Shown here piece by piece: positions 14,701 through 29,700 of a stretch of DNA of 64,000 nucleotides. The position numbers were made by a program, and so were the translations under genes. The notes beneath the pieces were generated by a model. It was not told the origin of the DNA. It ran no database searches and worked only from the letters and a program-made list of their open reading frames with translations. The DNA comes from Patella vulgata. Lineage: Eukaryota > Mollusca > Gastropoda > Patellidae. The stretch is from the NCBI RefSeq assembly GCF_932274485.2, contig NC_065879.2, forward strand, positions 44,316,936 to 44,380,935, read 5' to 3'. Each line of letters opens with the position of its first letter. Positions within the stretch are counted from its first letter, which is position 1.

Positions 14701-17700
14701 AACCACCCACCCCTTGGTTTGATAGTGTTACTATGTCCATTTTTCACCATTGTTCTGACCATACATGTATGTTTGTTACATTTTTATGTGTTTTGCAATT
14801 CTCCTCCACTTCAGTTTTGATTTACATATATTTATTCTATTTTTATTTCAAAAAATATTTATGATCATTTCCATCCTTGATTTGTATTTATATTATATTA
14901 CTCTTTTTTTTTTTTAACAATTTTAGTTTAATTTTTGTTAAGATTATTATTCTTCTTCTTATAATATTACTATTATTCTTTTTCCATTTTGATTAGATCT
15001 CAGCAACTGATTGTCGCATCATTACGATTTCGGTTTTACTGGGAAAGTGGGTGTGACTTAGAGGATAAAGCTATTTTGAACGTTTTGCGAGTCGCACTGT
15101 GACAATGCAAAATGTCCAAAATCACTGAAGCTATCGTTTTTTTAAAATATTGCAGTAATTTTAAAAATAATCGTTGGATTTTAACTTTCGATACATTTTG
15201 GCATAGCCGGAGACAGGGCACATAGCTACGCTACTTTTGATTTTTGATTTTTGGCAAATCTTTTCAGATATCAGGCGCCAAATTTAGAAAATTTTACAAA
15301 AAACTTTTTTATTTATGTATATTTTTGGGTCGTGTTTTACACAGAATTAAAGAGTCATCTGACTTGAGCAAAAATGTGAATTTTTTTTGTCTCAGTAATT
15401 TTCCTTGGCCGCCATTGGCCAATTCAGTTTTTCAGTCCTAGATTAATTATTTATTGTTCGATTTGTATAAAACAAAGTTCAAATGCTCCGTTGTCTCAAT
15501 TGCCATTTTTTTTATTACCGTCAGAGTTACCTGTCGGCACCGGAAGTGGCGTAATTTTACCCAAAACTACAATTTGACAGTTCGGTACCAATTTTCGAAA
15601 GAAAATATTATTTTTCCTTGGCCGCCATTGGCTAATTCAGTTTTTCAGTCCTAGATTAATTATTTATTGTTCTATTTGTATAAAACAAAGTTCATATGCT
15701 CCGTTGTCTCAATTGCCATTTTTTTTATTACCGATAGAGTTATCTGTCGGCACCGGAAGTGGCGTAATTTTACCCAAAACTACAATTTGACAGTTCGGTA
15801 CCACTTTTCGAAAGCAAATATTATTTTTTTTAAAAACTGATATAACTAAAAGAGTGTGCCCTTTAAAGGTGCAAAAAACCCTGTGAGCTCAGTTTTTTTA
15901 AATTTCAATTTCCTTTTCGAGCAAATTCGATTAAGATGTGAAAAAAGGTGTAAAATTGACCTATTTACAACCCATTCAGGCTATTCAGATTTTAATATAT
16001 TTTTAAGTAACTTTTATAAACTTGTAGCTATAATCCATACAAATAAAATGCATGTTAAAATTAGTTTGTAATATAAGCAGTTGCCTAGAAATAGGCAATT
16101 TTGCATAAGTCACTGTTTTCGTTATTTTGCCTGTAAAAAAGTCAATTATTATTGGATTTTCATAAAAGTGACACCATGTGATTCAACAAGCAAGTATGTG
16201 TCAATTATTATTCGATTTTCATAAAATTTTCACCATGTTATGCATAATGTCATTGACGATGTCATAAAAAACTAATTTAAGATTTTTATTACCACCGGAA
16301 GTAATGTCATTTTGGCAAAAACTGTATTTTTAGTCCCCAAAACAAATATTTTGTTGTAATGAGTTATATTTATTATTCATTTAAAATTATAATATTTGAT
16401 TCCCATTGACAAATAGTATGAATCAATGCGATCATATTTATATCAAATAATTGTTTCCAACATCTTCCCTTGCCGAGAAATTACCAATTTTGTCAGCATC
16501 AGGTTTTACGATTTTTTGCATTTTAATTTCAGTATATGGACTCTGGGTTAATTAATTATTGCCTGATTTGTATAAAACAAAAGCTCATATGCTCTGTGGT
16601 GAAAATTCTCCACTTTTTTCTACAGATAAACTTTTCTGTCGGCACCGGCCGCGACGTAATTTTGCCCCAAATTTCAATTTTGACGTGTCGAAAGTTCTTC
16701 CCAAAGGAATATATTAATTTTTACAATTTTGAAAGATCAAGATGAATGCTCCTACTAAAGACGCAAAATATATCGGGCTTAGTTTTTTATTCCGGTTTTG
16801 TATTTGCACCATTTTGATTTAAGGATGATAAATTAGGGATAAAAATGAGCTATTTACAATGCATTCAGGATTTACATATTTTAAATTATTTCTTGAAAAC
16901 TTTCATATACCTGTAGCATTAATCCATACAAAGACAATGTATGTCAAAATAAGTTTGTTATATTAGCAGTTGCCGAGAAATAGGCGATTTTGCATCAGTC
17001 ACTTTTCTCATTATTTTGCTTGTACGTAAGCGAGTTAATTATAGTCCGATTTTCGATTTTTCTTTACCATGTGATGCCTCATGCAACTTTTGACTGGGCA
17101 GAACCAATTTCACATTTTCATGGCATGGCACCATTTCGGAAAAAAACTGTATTTTTAGCGTCAAAACAGATATGTTATTCACATGAGTCTGATTTGTAAT
17201 GTTTTTAAAATTATGGTATTTGATTCCAATTAACAAATAGAATGAACCCATACGATCATACAAATATCACCAAATGGTTTCTAACTTGTGCTGTTGCAGA
17301 GAAATAGATGATTTTCTACAAGTCACTTTTCAAGGTTTTTGGTTTATAAAAGTGTCGATTATTATTCAATTTTCATAAAATTTTCAACATATATATGATG
17401 CCTTATGCCATGTATGATTAATTCATAGAACTAATTTAACATTTTAATTATCAACGGAAGTAATGTCATTTTGGCAAAAACTGTATTTTTAGCCTTCAAA
17501 ACAAATGTTTTTTTGAATTAGAGTTATATTTATTATTCATTTAACGATCATATAGATGTCCAAAAATTGCTTCTAGCATGATCCCTTGTCGAGAAATTCC
17601 CATTAGAAAGTCAGCTAACACTGGTAACAATGTACATGCATCAATGGAATTGATATTGTTGGATTTGGTTGATTCTGCATCTATTTTATAACACGTGTGC

Positions 17701-20700
17701 AATGCTTATGCGGAAATCTGTTCACAGTTTCATTGGTACCTGAAGTGACATCAGTTCAAGGGCAACATGGCACCGGAAGTGACATCAGTTCAAGGGTAAC
17801 ATGGCACCGGTGAAACCCTTTATTACTGCATCGCAGTTCTAGTTTTCATTATACTATAGTTTTATTCAATTTTTCATATGTTTTATTTTATCTACATTAT
17901 ATTTTGTGTAATTTTTATTGGGAACTACATGCTTCAGTAGTAACAGTGGCTCTCCTATCAATAATACAAAATCAATCAACTGCATAATTCGACGAGATCT
18001 GCACAGTAAAACCCACCATTAAGCAAAAGGTACAGATGTTACCATGGCATGATAAAATTGAGAACATTAATAGTACTGAACTAAAATAAATATATATAAA
18101 TAATAAAGGGAGGAACTGTTTACAGTCTGCAAGACATTGTTCATTCCATGACAAATTGTTGCAACATGTGGGATATAAAATTGATCTAACTATTTACTTT
18201 CATTCCCAATGCACATGTAAAACTGTTGTCTAATTGACCAAGCATGCATAAAATGTTGACTCTCCATTTCAAATTATTAAAAATTATCCTTGTATTGTTA
18301 AATTCCTCATGATACAATCATGTTATTTCTTTATTACTTTTTGTTACTTTTGTTCTGATAATTGCTTCCTGTAGTGGTAAGAATTTTTTTTTCTTGTATC
18401 ATTTCAAATTAGCCTTTAAGAATAACAGAGCATAAACAAATGTAGAAATACATGTATTGTCGTTGCGACATAGTTTTCAAATTTATAAACATGGAATAGA
18501 GAAAAATGATGGCATTTTATTGTATTAATTAATATCTTTGGCAAGTTATTAGATTCACATATACATGTATATAGTACTTAAATTAACTTAGTGAATGAAT
18601 GACATATTGTTATACCAGCGGCTGCCAGGCAGGATACGCCCACATTTTGCAAGAGATGGATAGAGAACAAGCTAAAAACAAACGGGATTTTGTGTACAAT
18701 CAGGGGCAATAATCAAGAAAGTTATGGTCTGAAATGTGCAAATATCAAAAGGGTCTGAGATCTTCAAGATATAAAGAAATGATTTAAGTTTCATCAGAAT
18801 CGGACAAAAATTGTGACCCCTAGAGGTTTGACAACCTTCGTATTGCATACTTTTACACAATTTGCGAACAAAGAGCGGGCATTTTGTTGGGCAGTTTCAT
18901 TTCGAATTTCCCGAAATTCGAATTCCACCTTCCTTCATTTTTTGAACAATCAGGGGCCATAATCCAGGAAGTTAAGTTCGGGTATCCGCGATTATCAAAA
19001 GGATCCATGATCTTATTGTGTAATGGTGATATATTCAGGCATTTTTTTAAATCATATAAAAATTGTGACCTCTACTAGGACCACAAGCTAAAAACGCGAT
19101 TTTTCGTACAATCAAAGGCCATAATTCAGGAAGTTACTATCCGATATGCCGAATATCGTAAGGAACCAAGATCTTTGGGTTATTAACTTACATTTCAAGT
19201 TTCATAAACATCAAAAGAAAATTGTGACCTCTAGAGTGTCCACAACATTGATATACCATATTTTTACACTATTTGAGTACGAGGTGTAGCCATTTTGTCT
19301 GTCAGCTTTGGTCCTATATTTACGAAATTTGAACTCAACTATCCTTAGGGTGTAATGGTGATATATTCAAACGTTTTTTTAAATCGGATAAAAATTATGA
19401 CCTCTATAGGGTCCACAAGCTAACATAGCGGCTGCCAGGCAGGATACACCCACATTTTCGAGAGATGGATAGAGAACAAGCTAAAAAGAAAGTGATTTTT
19501 CCTACAATCAAGGGCCATAATTCAGGAAATTACAACACGATATGCGCAAATATCGAAAGTAACCAAGATCTTTGTGTTATAAACTTACATTTCAAGTTTC
19601 AACAAAATCGGATAAAAATTGTGATCTCCATAGGATCCACAACCTTCATATACCATATTTTTACGCTATTTGTGAACGCTAAAAACACAATTTTTCGTAC
19701 AATCAGGAAGTTACGGTCCAATATGCGCGAATATCGAAAGGCACCACGATCTTTGGGTTATAAAATTACATTTTAAGTTTCAACAAAATCGGATAAAAAT
19801 TGTGACCTCTATAGGGTCCACAACCTTGATATACCATATTTTTGTCTGTCAATTTTGGGACGATTTTCACGAAAATCAAACTCAGCCGTCCTTAGGGTGT
19901 AACAGTACGTTTTTTAAAATCGGATAAAAATTATGACCTCTATAGGGTCCACAAGCTAAAAATGCGATTTTTCGTACAATCAGGGGCCATAATTCAGGAA
20001 GTTACGGTCCAATATGCGCGAATATCGAAAGGAACCGAGATCTTTGTATTATAAACTTTCAAGTTTCAACAAAATTGGATAAAAATTGTGACCTCTATAG
20101 GGTCCACAACCTTGATATACCATATTTTTACACTATTAGAGAATGAACGGCGGCCATTTTGTCTGTCAATTTTGGGCCGATTTTCATGAAATTCAAACTC
20201 AGCCATCCTTAGGGTGTAACGGTGATATAATAATACGTTTTTTTAAATCGGACTATCAGGGGCCATAATTCAAGAAGTTACGGTCTGATATATGCACGAA
20301 TATCGAAAGCAACCAAGATCTTAACTAACATTTCAAGTTTCATCAAAATACGATTAAAATTGTGACCTATATAGGGTCCACAACCTTGATATACCTTATT
20401 TTTACGCTATTTGAGAACGAACGGCGGCCATTTTGCAGGCATTGATATTTCCACGCACATGCGCACGGTGTGCGCAGGCACATTTGCTTTAAAAAAAACT
20501 TTTTTGCAGGCACATTTTGAAAAATTATTACTGTCATGTAAATCATGTAAAATAAAGAATACTATTTATTTTTATTGTTGTTTTTTTGTTTGTTTTTTTG
20601 TTTTCTTTGATTACCGTATAATAATTTACTAGAATTAGCTAGTCGATGATAAAAACAACAGCACGCGACGTTAGAGATTCCACCTGTGACTTATGTCCTA

Positions 20701-23700
20701 TCACCTGTAACCTCTGCTTAATTTAGTGACAATTCTAGTAGAATGCCAGTCGATGATTAAAAGAATAGCACGCGACATATTAACTATCACCTTTTGATTT
20801 TGCATTAAAATAAATGGTAAATTAGATATTTTTTTTTAATTTAAATACACTGTAAGTGGAATATTGGTAAATAATTTAGGCCTAATCAGAACAACAGTTA
20901 TTTTAGTTACGGTGCATGAATATCTTGTCATCGTCAAGGGAAACAACTCTTAGTTATACCGGAAGTTAAGTGTAATGAATGACAACCTGGCTGTGCAAAG
21001 GGATTTAATGAACTTGTTTGAAGCCGGTAGGCATCTATTCTATGTTTATATCAACCCCAAACAACAACAACATGCACATCAAAAATAATCTTTATTATTA
21101 AAGTAATCTATAATACATTAATACAATTTAGAAACCATAATAAAAAAGGTACTAAAAATTATTTATAATTTCTTCTTCTGCCGAGTCCAACCCAAGAAGC
21201 TTTCGTAAGCCCCCCCCCCCCACAATTATACTATATACCTGGCAATTGAATACTCTACTTTTGAGTATGACCCTGCAGGCACATTTTCAAGTGTGTGCGC
21301 AGGCACACTCAACTTTTATAGAGCCCTGCCATTTTGTCTGTCGTCCTTAGGGTGTAACGCTGATATAATAATACGTTTTTTTAAATCGGATAAAATTTAT
21401 GACCTCTATAGGGTTCACAAGCTAAAAACATGATTTTTCGTTCAATCAGGGGCCATAATTCAGGAAGTTACGATCCAATATGTGTGAATATCGAAAGGAA
21501 CCAAGATCTTTGGGTTATAAACATGCATTTCAAGTTTCGTCAAAATCGGATCAAAATTGTGACCTCTAGAGTGTCCACAAGCTAAAAATGTGATTTTTCG
21601 TACAATCAGGGGCCATAATCCATGAAGTTATGGTCCGATACATGCCAATATCGAAAGGAACCGAGATCTTAGGGAGATAAAGCTATATTTCAAGTTTCGT
21701 TGAAATCGGATCAAAATTGTGACCTGTAGACTGTCCACAAACAAATTGTGGACGGACGTCCGGACGGACAAACAGGGGCGACAACAATATACGTCCACAT
21801 GAAAATGTGGGCGTATAATAAAAAAGAGTCATAATGTGCTAAACATTCAATGCTAGGTTGATAACATATATCTTGTGGGAAGTTTCTCCAGTAAATTTCC
21901 ATTACCATATACATAAGGGTGGGTTTTGACGTCATTTGGCTCAATTAACCAATCTCTCTAATTATTTACATCATATTTGACCAATTAGACAATTGAAGGT
22001 CAAAAACCCAAAGCTACAAAACTATCTTACATGTGAGAATTCCAGAAGGGAAAAGATGTAGCAATTTCTATCAGCAGACTCACCCCAGCGAGTCTGGCTG
22101 GCTAGTGTTTGAGAATGACTTTAGTATTGTAATCTATACTATGGTTGTATATCTATGTATCCAGTTATGATACATAAAATGTAAAAGCGAACTGTTGCAT
22201 TGTTATTCCTGGCAGTGCTCACTCTGGGTTTCATTTATTTTCAGCCAATTTTTCATTTTAATTTATTAGCCATATATTTTCTCCGCCAAAATAAAGAATA
22301 AATATCTATTAGATTTTTTCAGTATTTTTTTTTTTTCACATAAGTAAATACAATATACATATGATATTACAATTTACAAAATTCTTTTCTGCTTTGCAGA
22401 AGCCCATTTTTTGAAACCACTTTTCCAATACTTAGTAACATTAAATTACACAGTGTATTTATTTTTAATGAATATCTGTATATCTGAAAATTTCCATTCA
22501 TCCTTAAAAGATCTACCTTTTCATAATGCGCTTAAACAAAAATGGATAATCGAGACAATGTTTTTTTTTTATTGTTCCGATGATGATCGAGGCTAGGCCT
22601 AAAATTCAAAAGCTAACATCTCGGTTCAGAGTGGAGCAATTTGACTGAAATTTCCAGCATATTCTATTCACATTATCTATTTGTAACTATTATAGTGAGA
22701 TCTGTCAGTTCTTTATCTAATCTCCCATAATGCCTCTTTAAGTCTTTAAGATTTTTCTTTTTCGAAATTTTCTCAGTCGTGAACTTTTGAGGTACCGTAG
22801 TCTTCATGCAGACCTATAGTAGAAGTTGATATCGCTTCAATATTCAAGGATCTAATAATATTATATGGATGAGAGCTGATCATGTCAGTATCATCTTTAG
22901 ACTTGGAGCATTTTGGTGGTCACATACTAAAATAGTCTGACATTCTTCTATCGGACGTTGAAGAAGGCTGTTCAATTTTGCGCTTACGACCCATGGCATG
23001 TGATTTGATGATAACTGACTTTCGACAACCCAAATACGCAATTATAAACAGTAACAACAAACCTGGCTTCATTTATTAACGATACGGGCAACAGGAGTAA
23101 GAAAAAGATAAAACAGACGTCATAATTCAATAATCCCAAACAAATCGAACGAGTATTATTCACAGTGTCCGCCATTTTAAATATGTAGAAACCGTCAAAA
23201 TATCCACCGATTCGTATTTGAAGACAAATAATTAAATTTTTTGTCTCTTAATAAGTTTATTACTACTCTTACTGTAAATACTAATCAACACTAATCCGAG
23301 ATTCGTTAAAATGTGTGTTTTTGTGTCGTTCATATATGTGATTAGCTAATTAAAGCTAATATAGTTTTGAGATTCATTCTAGTCCAAGTTTCAGAATTAT
23401 GGATTTAGTCGAGTTAGACTAATTTAGGTAATTTAGCTTTTGAATTAAAGATTAGATTGCTAAATATTTGTGTTATTGTGTTGTCCATGTGTTCAGCTAA
23501 GTAAAGCTAATGTAATTTTGAAACCCTTAGTCCAAGTTTCAAGATTATGGTATTTTAACTTTTGAATAAAAAGTTGGGTTATGTTAAAATCCCATGTATG
23601 TAAATCTAGGGATGCAGGAATAGTTTTTCCAGAAAAAATAAAATAAAATTGATGGTTCTTTAAATTGTGAGATTATCGCAAAGTCATAATACGAGTTTAA

Positions 23701-26700
23701 TACGAGGTTAAGGTAAGAATAGGCCACATTTTAGAAAAGTGGGAGATTATACTGTAAATTTTATCCATATATAATTTTATGTATTTAATTTTTGCTTTAG
23801 AAACCTAATATAAACGTTAAATATATATTTGCTAAATGTTATTTTGTCATTAATTAAATTTTACTTTAAATTGTTCGTGTGAGGTGATTACGAGTGTGTA
23901 ATTTGAGGTCGGGTGTTCGATCCCTGCATTGGCCGAGAAAGTTCATCCCAATTTTCCGACGTGGTTTCCCCTTGTCAGTGATGCAGGACGGAGGGCCTGA
24001 CAAGGACAGTTGTCTAGTCCTTCGGATGAGACAAAAAACTGAAGTCCCGTGTAAACATTGGAATGCACGTAAAAGATCCCTTGGCAGTTGGAATTTGATA
24101 TAAGAGTAGGCGATAGTGCCGCTGCCCGGGCAAAATTTCCCTCATAGCACACTGTATGCCGTATGCCCATCTTCATTAGCCCAGTTTAGAAGAACAGTAG
24201 GACGTTAAACCCCATTTCATTTCATTTCATTTATTATAAACAATAGTTTTCACACTGTGTTAATTTTGACTGTGTGAAAGTCACGTGATTTTAGTTATGA
24301 GTTGAATGATACTAAATTATATGGTAATTAACCCTTTCATTGCGTCTACCCGGTAGTACCGGGTATTATAAAATGTCGTTAAAATGCACGTACCCGGTAT
24401 TACCGGGTACTCAGTATGGCCCTCGCTAAAATTAGCACCGTAGATGCACATGCCATCTGATCTATTTTATTTTTTTATACATTAGAACATATTTCCACGT
24501 GTTTCAAAGCAGCAAACTGTAAAATGGCAGAGTGCATAGTGACAACGTAGACGATGCAATCTCGGCGAAGTCGTGAATGGCATCTTCGCTGACCAAGACA
24601 GTGTGGACAATTTCGAGGCGGGTACTGATACACATAATTCGTTTCCAGTTAGTTGATAATAATAGTAGTCAGGACAGTGATTGGTAGTATGAAGTGCATG
24701 ATTTGTTGCGCGATCTTCCGCCTATGGCTATGTCTCCCGTGCATGATGAACAAGCCCAGTACGAACATAATAGCCCTACATGTATGTAGTATGTCTTTAG
24801 TAGATTCTGACGATAATTCTGATGTTGATAATAATGCTGGGTCCCGAACGTGTAGATCTATTGACTGACTATAGTGATAATGATATGAGACTTGAGGATG
24901 AAAGTCAAAGTGAAAGTAAAAACAAGGTATTGCAATCCGCGCATGGTCATGGCAGCGGGAGACGTGGTGTGTGTGTTCGTGGTGGCAGTGCTCATGGCTG
25001 CTATTGATATTTTTGTTCATTTTATATATCTTTATCAAAAACCAGTGAAAAAACAATATTCGTTTTCGTGTTAGTTTTAGTGAGAAATGAAAAATCCAAA
25101 ATGGCCGCCATGACGTCACGTTACTACATGATTATGCAAATTTCCAAAATTCTATTTTTTCTCTTAGCCCAACATCATGCCCATCCAAACACACAAAAAG
25201 AATTTTCATAAAAGCTTCCATAAGTACTGTTTGGCATTTAGTTCCAAACCCACTTTTTTCCTCAAAAAAGTATCTAGCACAGGCAGTGGATTTAAGTCTA
25301 GCATTGAAAGGGTTAAAAGCTAGGAATGTCATGTTTATAAAATGGGTGCGTAACCATTTCCTTCAACAAAGTTCTATTCTAAATAAATTATAGTCTGGTA
25401 TTGTCATCTGATTCCAGAAGGGAAAAGATGTAGCAATTTCTATCAGCAGACTCGCCCAGGTTTGAGAAAATGACTTTATTCTATTATGCATTGCACCATA
25501 TGTAAGCAGGTATATGATATACACCTGCTCTCCACGTCTGACAAAAGACCCATGGTGCTACACAAATAGCAGCAAATAAAATAGAACAGGTAGACAATTA
25601 TCCAATTATATGATTTCTACATCACCATAGAAATGGAAGTCCCACAAGAACAGAAATTAATGACATTGTCATTACACTGTCTCATTAATTATGTATACAC
25701 CAGTTTTAAAACTAGCTATAGAACCCTGTTCAAAGACTTTTCAATTCATACTTAGCCATTAACTTTGAGAATCTAATGAATTTGTCAATAAGTACAATGT
25801 AGTGTACATCTACAAGCACACATACAACCAGGGCTCTTAATCCATTTTGAAACGAACCGGCCAGAATTGGGTCAAATGAGGTGCCGGTAGGAAATGGGTT
25901 AATTATAAGCTTCCATTCCCTTTAATATAATGAGACTTCCACAAAAATAATTCTTGGTACATGTAATTTGTTATGGGCAATGTCTTATTCTGATGTATGT
26001 ATGTAATTACCACAAAAATAACGACAATTAGGTACCTCTTTTGAAAATTTTCCATATTTAAAGTAGCTAAGTCTCTAACTCAATATCATCCAAAATCTTC
26101 AACATTGAAAACATGATTTATTTGTCAAATTAAATCAACATTGATGTTGTGATCTTACCGGAATAAGATGACCTTTTGATATCCAATATTTAAGACAAAA
26201 TAAACATTTTACCATTGGTACACGAATCGTGTACCATAATGGGCTTCAGCCCCAGTTGTAAAAAGAGACTCGAGGGACGAGGCTAGACACATTGCACCAA
26301 ATCGAACGGCGTATGTAGACTGGAATAATCAGACGCTAGAAATTTACACTCGATTGAGAGTGCTGGCTTATTTCGCCGAACATAACTAATTTGAAATTGG
26401 AGTAAAAACGGAAACCATTGAATGTAAATCAGTTTATATACATTCATATTACAGTATTATAATAAAATTATATGCGTTGCAACCCACTTTTGTCAATTTC
26501 TAGGTCCCAAATGTTAGCGATTTAGCTCCTTTAATTATTTACCAGCTTTCAAGTTCACGCCAGTAATACTGTATAAATTACTATCTTCATTCATTCGATG
26601 AAACGTTTGTGTTTCATCAGTCGATGATCAAAAATATTAGCATTTTCCTACTATTGTCAGTATCATCGAAAGGAACCAAGATCTTTGGGTTATAAACATG

Positions 26701-29700
26701 CATTTCAAGTTTCATCAAAATCGGATCAAAATTGTGACCTCTAGAGTGTCCACAAGCGAAAAACGTGATTTTTCCTACAATCAGGGACCATAATCCATGA
26801 AGTTATGGTCCGATACATGCCAAAATCGAAAGGAACCGAGATCTTGGGGAGATAAAGCTATATTTCAAGTTTCGTTGAAATCGGATAAAAATTGTGACCT
26901 GTAGAGTGTCCACAAACAAATTGTGGACGGACGGCCGGACACGTGAAAATGTGGGCGTATAAAAACTGCTTGTTATTACCCCCATATACCCATATTCCTC
27001 TGGCCATTGCTGGATTGACTTCTGATACTTGAGCTTTTGAGGGAGTGTGTCTTTTCTTCCCGTTCAATCAAATCTCTCCTAAGTAATATGACAGCCCTGA
27101 GTTTAATCTGGGGTCTCCTCTAAAACGTTGGACAGTGATTTAAAGTATTAAAAACGGTGAAAGTATTGTATGTTTCCAAACAGTATTGTTTACATTTTAG
27201 CCGTTTTGATAGCCTCGTCTGTCACGCAATTAGTTTTTGTGCAATATTCTGGTATGCACTGGTTAATTGAGCATAATAAATTTTTGTGGGTCATGATGTA
27301 ACATCATGTAAACATATTTGGAGCTCTGTTAAACCCGAATGATATTGTTAGGTATTGGTTGTTAATCGGACTATTGACCAGTCATAATTTGGAACAGAAA
27401 TTTGCTTTCATTACGGAAGTGTTAAGTAGAATTAGGTGTAATCAAACGAAACACTGCGAGGAGTATGCCCGTTCTTCAAGAATTTTTTTTTAATCCTTGA
27501 ATGTGATTATTACATGGTTACAAATCTTTTCATTAAACGATAGATTGCCAGATAAATAAATAATTGCCAATAGCAGCCAAGTCATCCTAGCAGTCCTAAA
27601 GGTTGTGGGAGTCAAAATGGCTCAATGAGTAAGATACTGTATTGGTTCACTAACCAGGAGGTTCCATGTTTGATCCCATTATAGGATGGGTGAAAAACGG
27701 AGGTCCTATGTACACATTGGCATGCACGTAAAAGAACCCTTGATAGTTGGAATTTCCCCCATTGCACACTTTATGGCATATGCCTGTCTTCAGTAGCCTA
27801 GTCGGAGTAGAACAGTAGGCAGTTAAACACAAACTCATTTCCTTTCATATAGGTTCTCACAATGTGAATCTTCAGGTGAATAAGATACATGTACCTCAAA
27901 CTATAAATACACCTTTAATTGCACGTTGATACCAGTCACTGGTTGAGTGGTTGATACACCTCAATGTTCCCAAAACCACCTAACCATTTGATCAAGGAAA
28001 CCCAGAAGACCCAGAGAAAACCCACAAGGTTGGACAGGCGACACTACTCCTTGTCATGTACAACCGGGGAATGGAAACCACGCCAGTTGACTCAATAACA
28101 TCCCCCCCACCCCCTGCCCTATTGTTTTTTTTCAGGTAATCCAGTATTTTTCTAGTAAGATTGGTGTCTATACTTTCCATACCAAACTTGCCATACTGAA
28201 ATAACCACCCAATAAATACTTTCGGGACAATGTATCTTTAAGAGTGTCTTTGACCCGCTTTCCATGGACGCATTTCAGCCATGTGTACAGAAAAATCGCT
28301 GAAAAGTTTGGGGAATCTCATGTTGAGCATTATAATTATAGCATTGATAGTAGTCTAACCTACATTTTGCTTACATCAATCTCAAAATCTAATATACATT
28401 TTGCTTATACCAATCTCAAAATCTAACCCACAATTTGTGTTCTTGGAGTAACCTACATGTACATTTATTTAATAACTAACACCTTTTTAGTCCTTATTTG
28501 TACATAACCTATATAAAGAAGATATGTATTGGCCTTCTGTCATGTTGTCTGTTTACTATAAATCATGAATAAATAAACAATGACAGTAATCAGCCATTGT
28601 TATAACTAACAAGTGCACTGGTAAACTTCATTAAACAAGCTAAGAGTTATTTTCATTATTCACACATAATGACATTGTACACTTATTGATAAATTCAATC
28701 CCTGGTGTATTGATTTATAACAGGAATGTGTTAATACTGTACAGATGCCAGATGGAATACAGTAAAATAACAGCCTCTTGTTGCTTTAACATCTTACGTG
28801 TATAATATGGCTGTCTTTCATGCATGATACAATGTACATGGTGTAGAAGATATTAATATTATATACATGTAATACACATTACTTTATTAGCTATTGCTTA
28901 CATTTTAATATATTTTATTCCTTTATCTATATTTTAAACATACATTATGAAAGAGCTAAATCTCCCTATTGCAGGTCGTTCCTTAGGTCTGAAATTAATT
29001 AGACATTAATTAACTTATCCAGACCATAATCAACTCTCGATGTCATCGCTAGCCTGTGATGTTTATTGGATTTAATTAGCTCTGATTTGCTGTTCGACTT
29101 CCATTCATGATTTAATCATGAAATGGATAATCGAGACTATGTTTTTTATCTTATCGACTTTAGTAATGATGATCAAGGTTAGGCCGAAAAATTCAATCGC
29201 TAAAATCTCGGTTAAGATTGATCAATTTGACTGAAAATTTCAGAAAATTCCCTTTACATTATCTAGTTTTTAACTATTATAATGAGAACTGCCAGCTCTT
29301 TATCTAATCTCTCATAATGTATCTTTAAATAATGCACAGACCCAAATACATGTACAAATCATATAGGTGCCGGTTGTCGAATAACACACTATTTATGGAT
29401 AACAATTACTATGGTTTATTTCACTGCGACGTTTCAACAAGATTTCACAAGTTGTTATCAAGCATATAACACAAATAAAAAAAAATTAAAAAAATAGAAT
29501 TGATACATAGCAGGATTCCTCCTTATGACTATCTAAACATACAATAAGTTTGAAATCTTTTGCAAAGCATTTACAAGGTTTTGATGACAGCAGCATTAAA
29601 TCATTGCTTGAATTTTATAGGGTTCCTCCTTAGGAATAGCTGAACAATCCTAGCAATTTTGAATTTTGATACGATTCCTCCCTCGGAAAAATCACAGCAA

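Noticed and set aside
24649-25119. 156-codon histidine-rich minus-strand ORF
   Set aside because: It is the antisense of the acidic/Gly-rich remnant inside the piggyBac-like element; the histidine run mirrors Asp/Gly/Val codons on the other strand.
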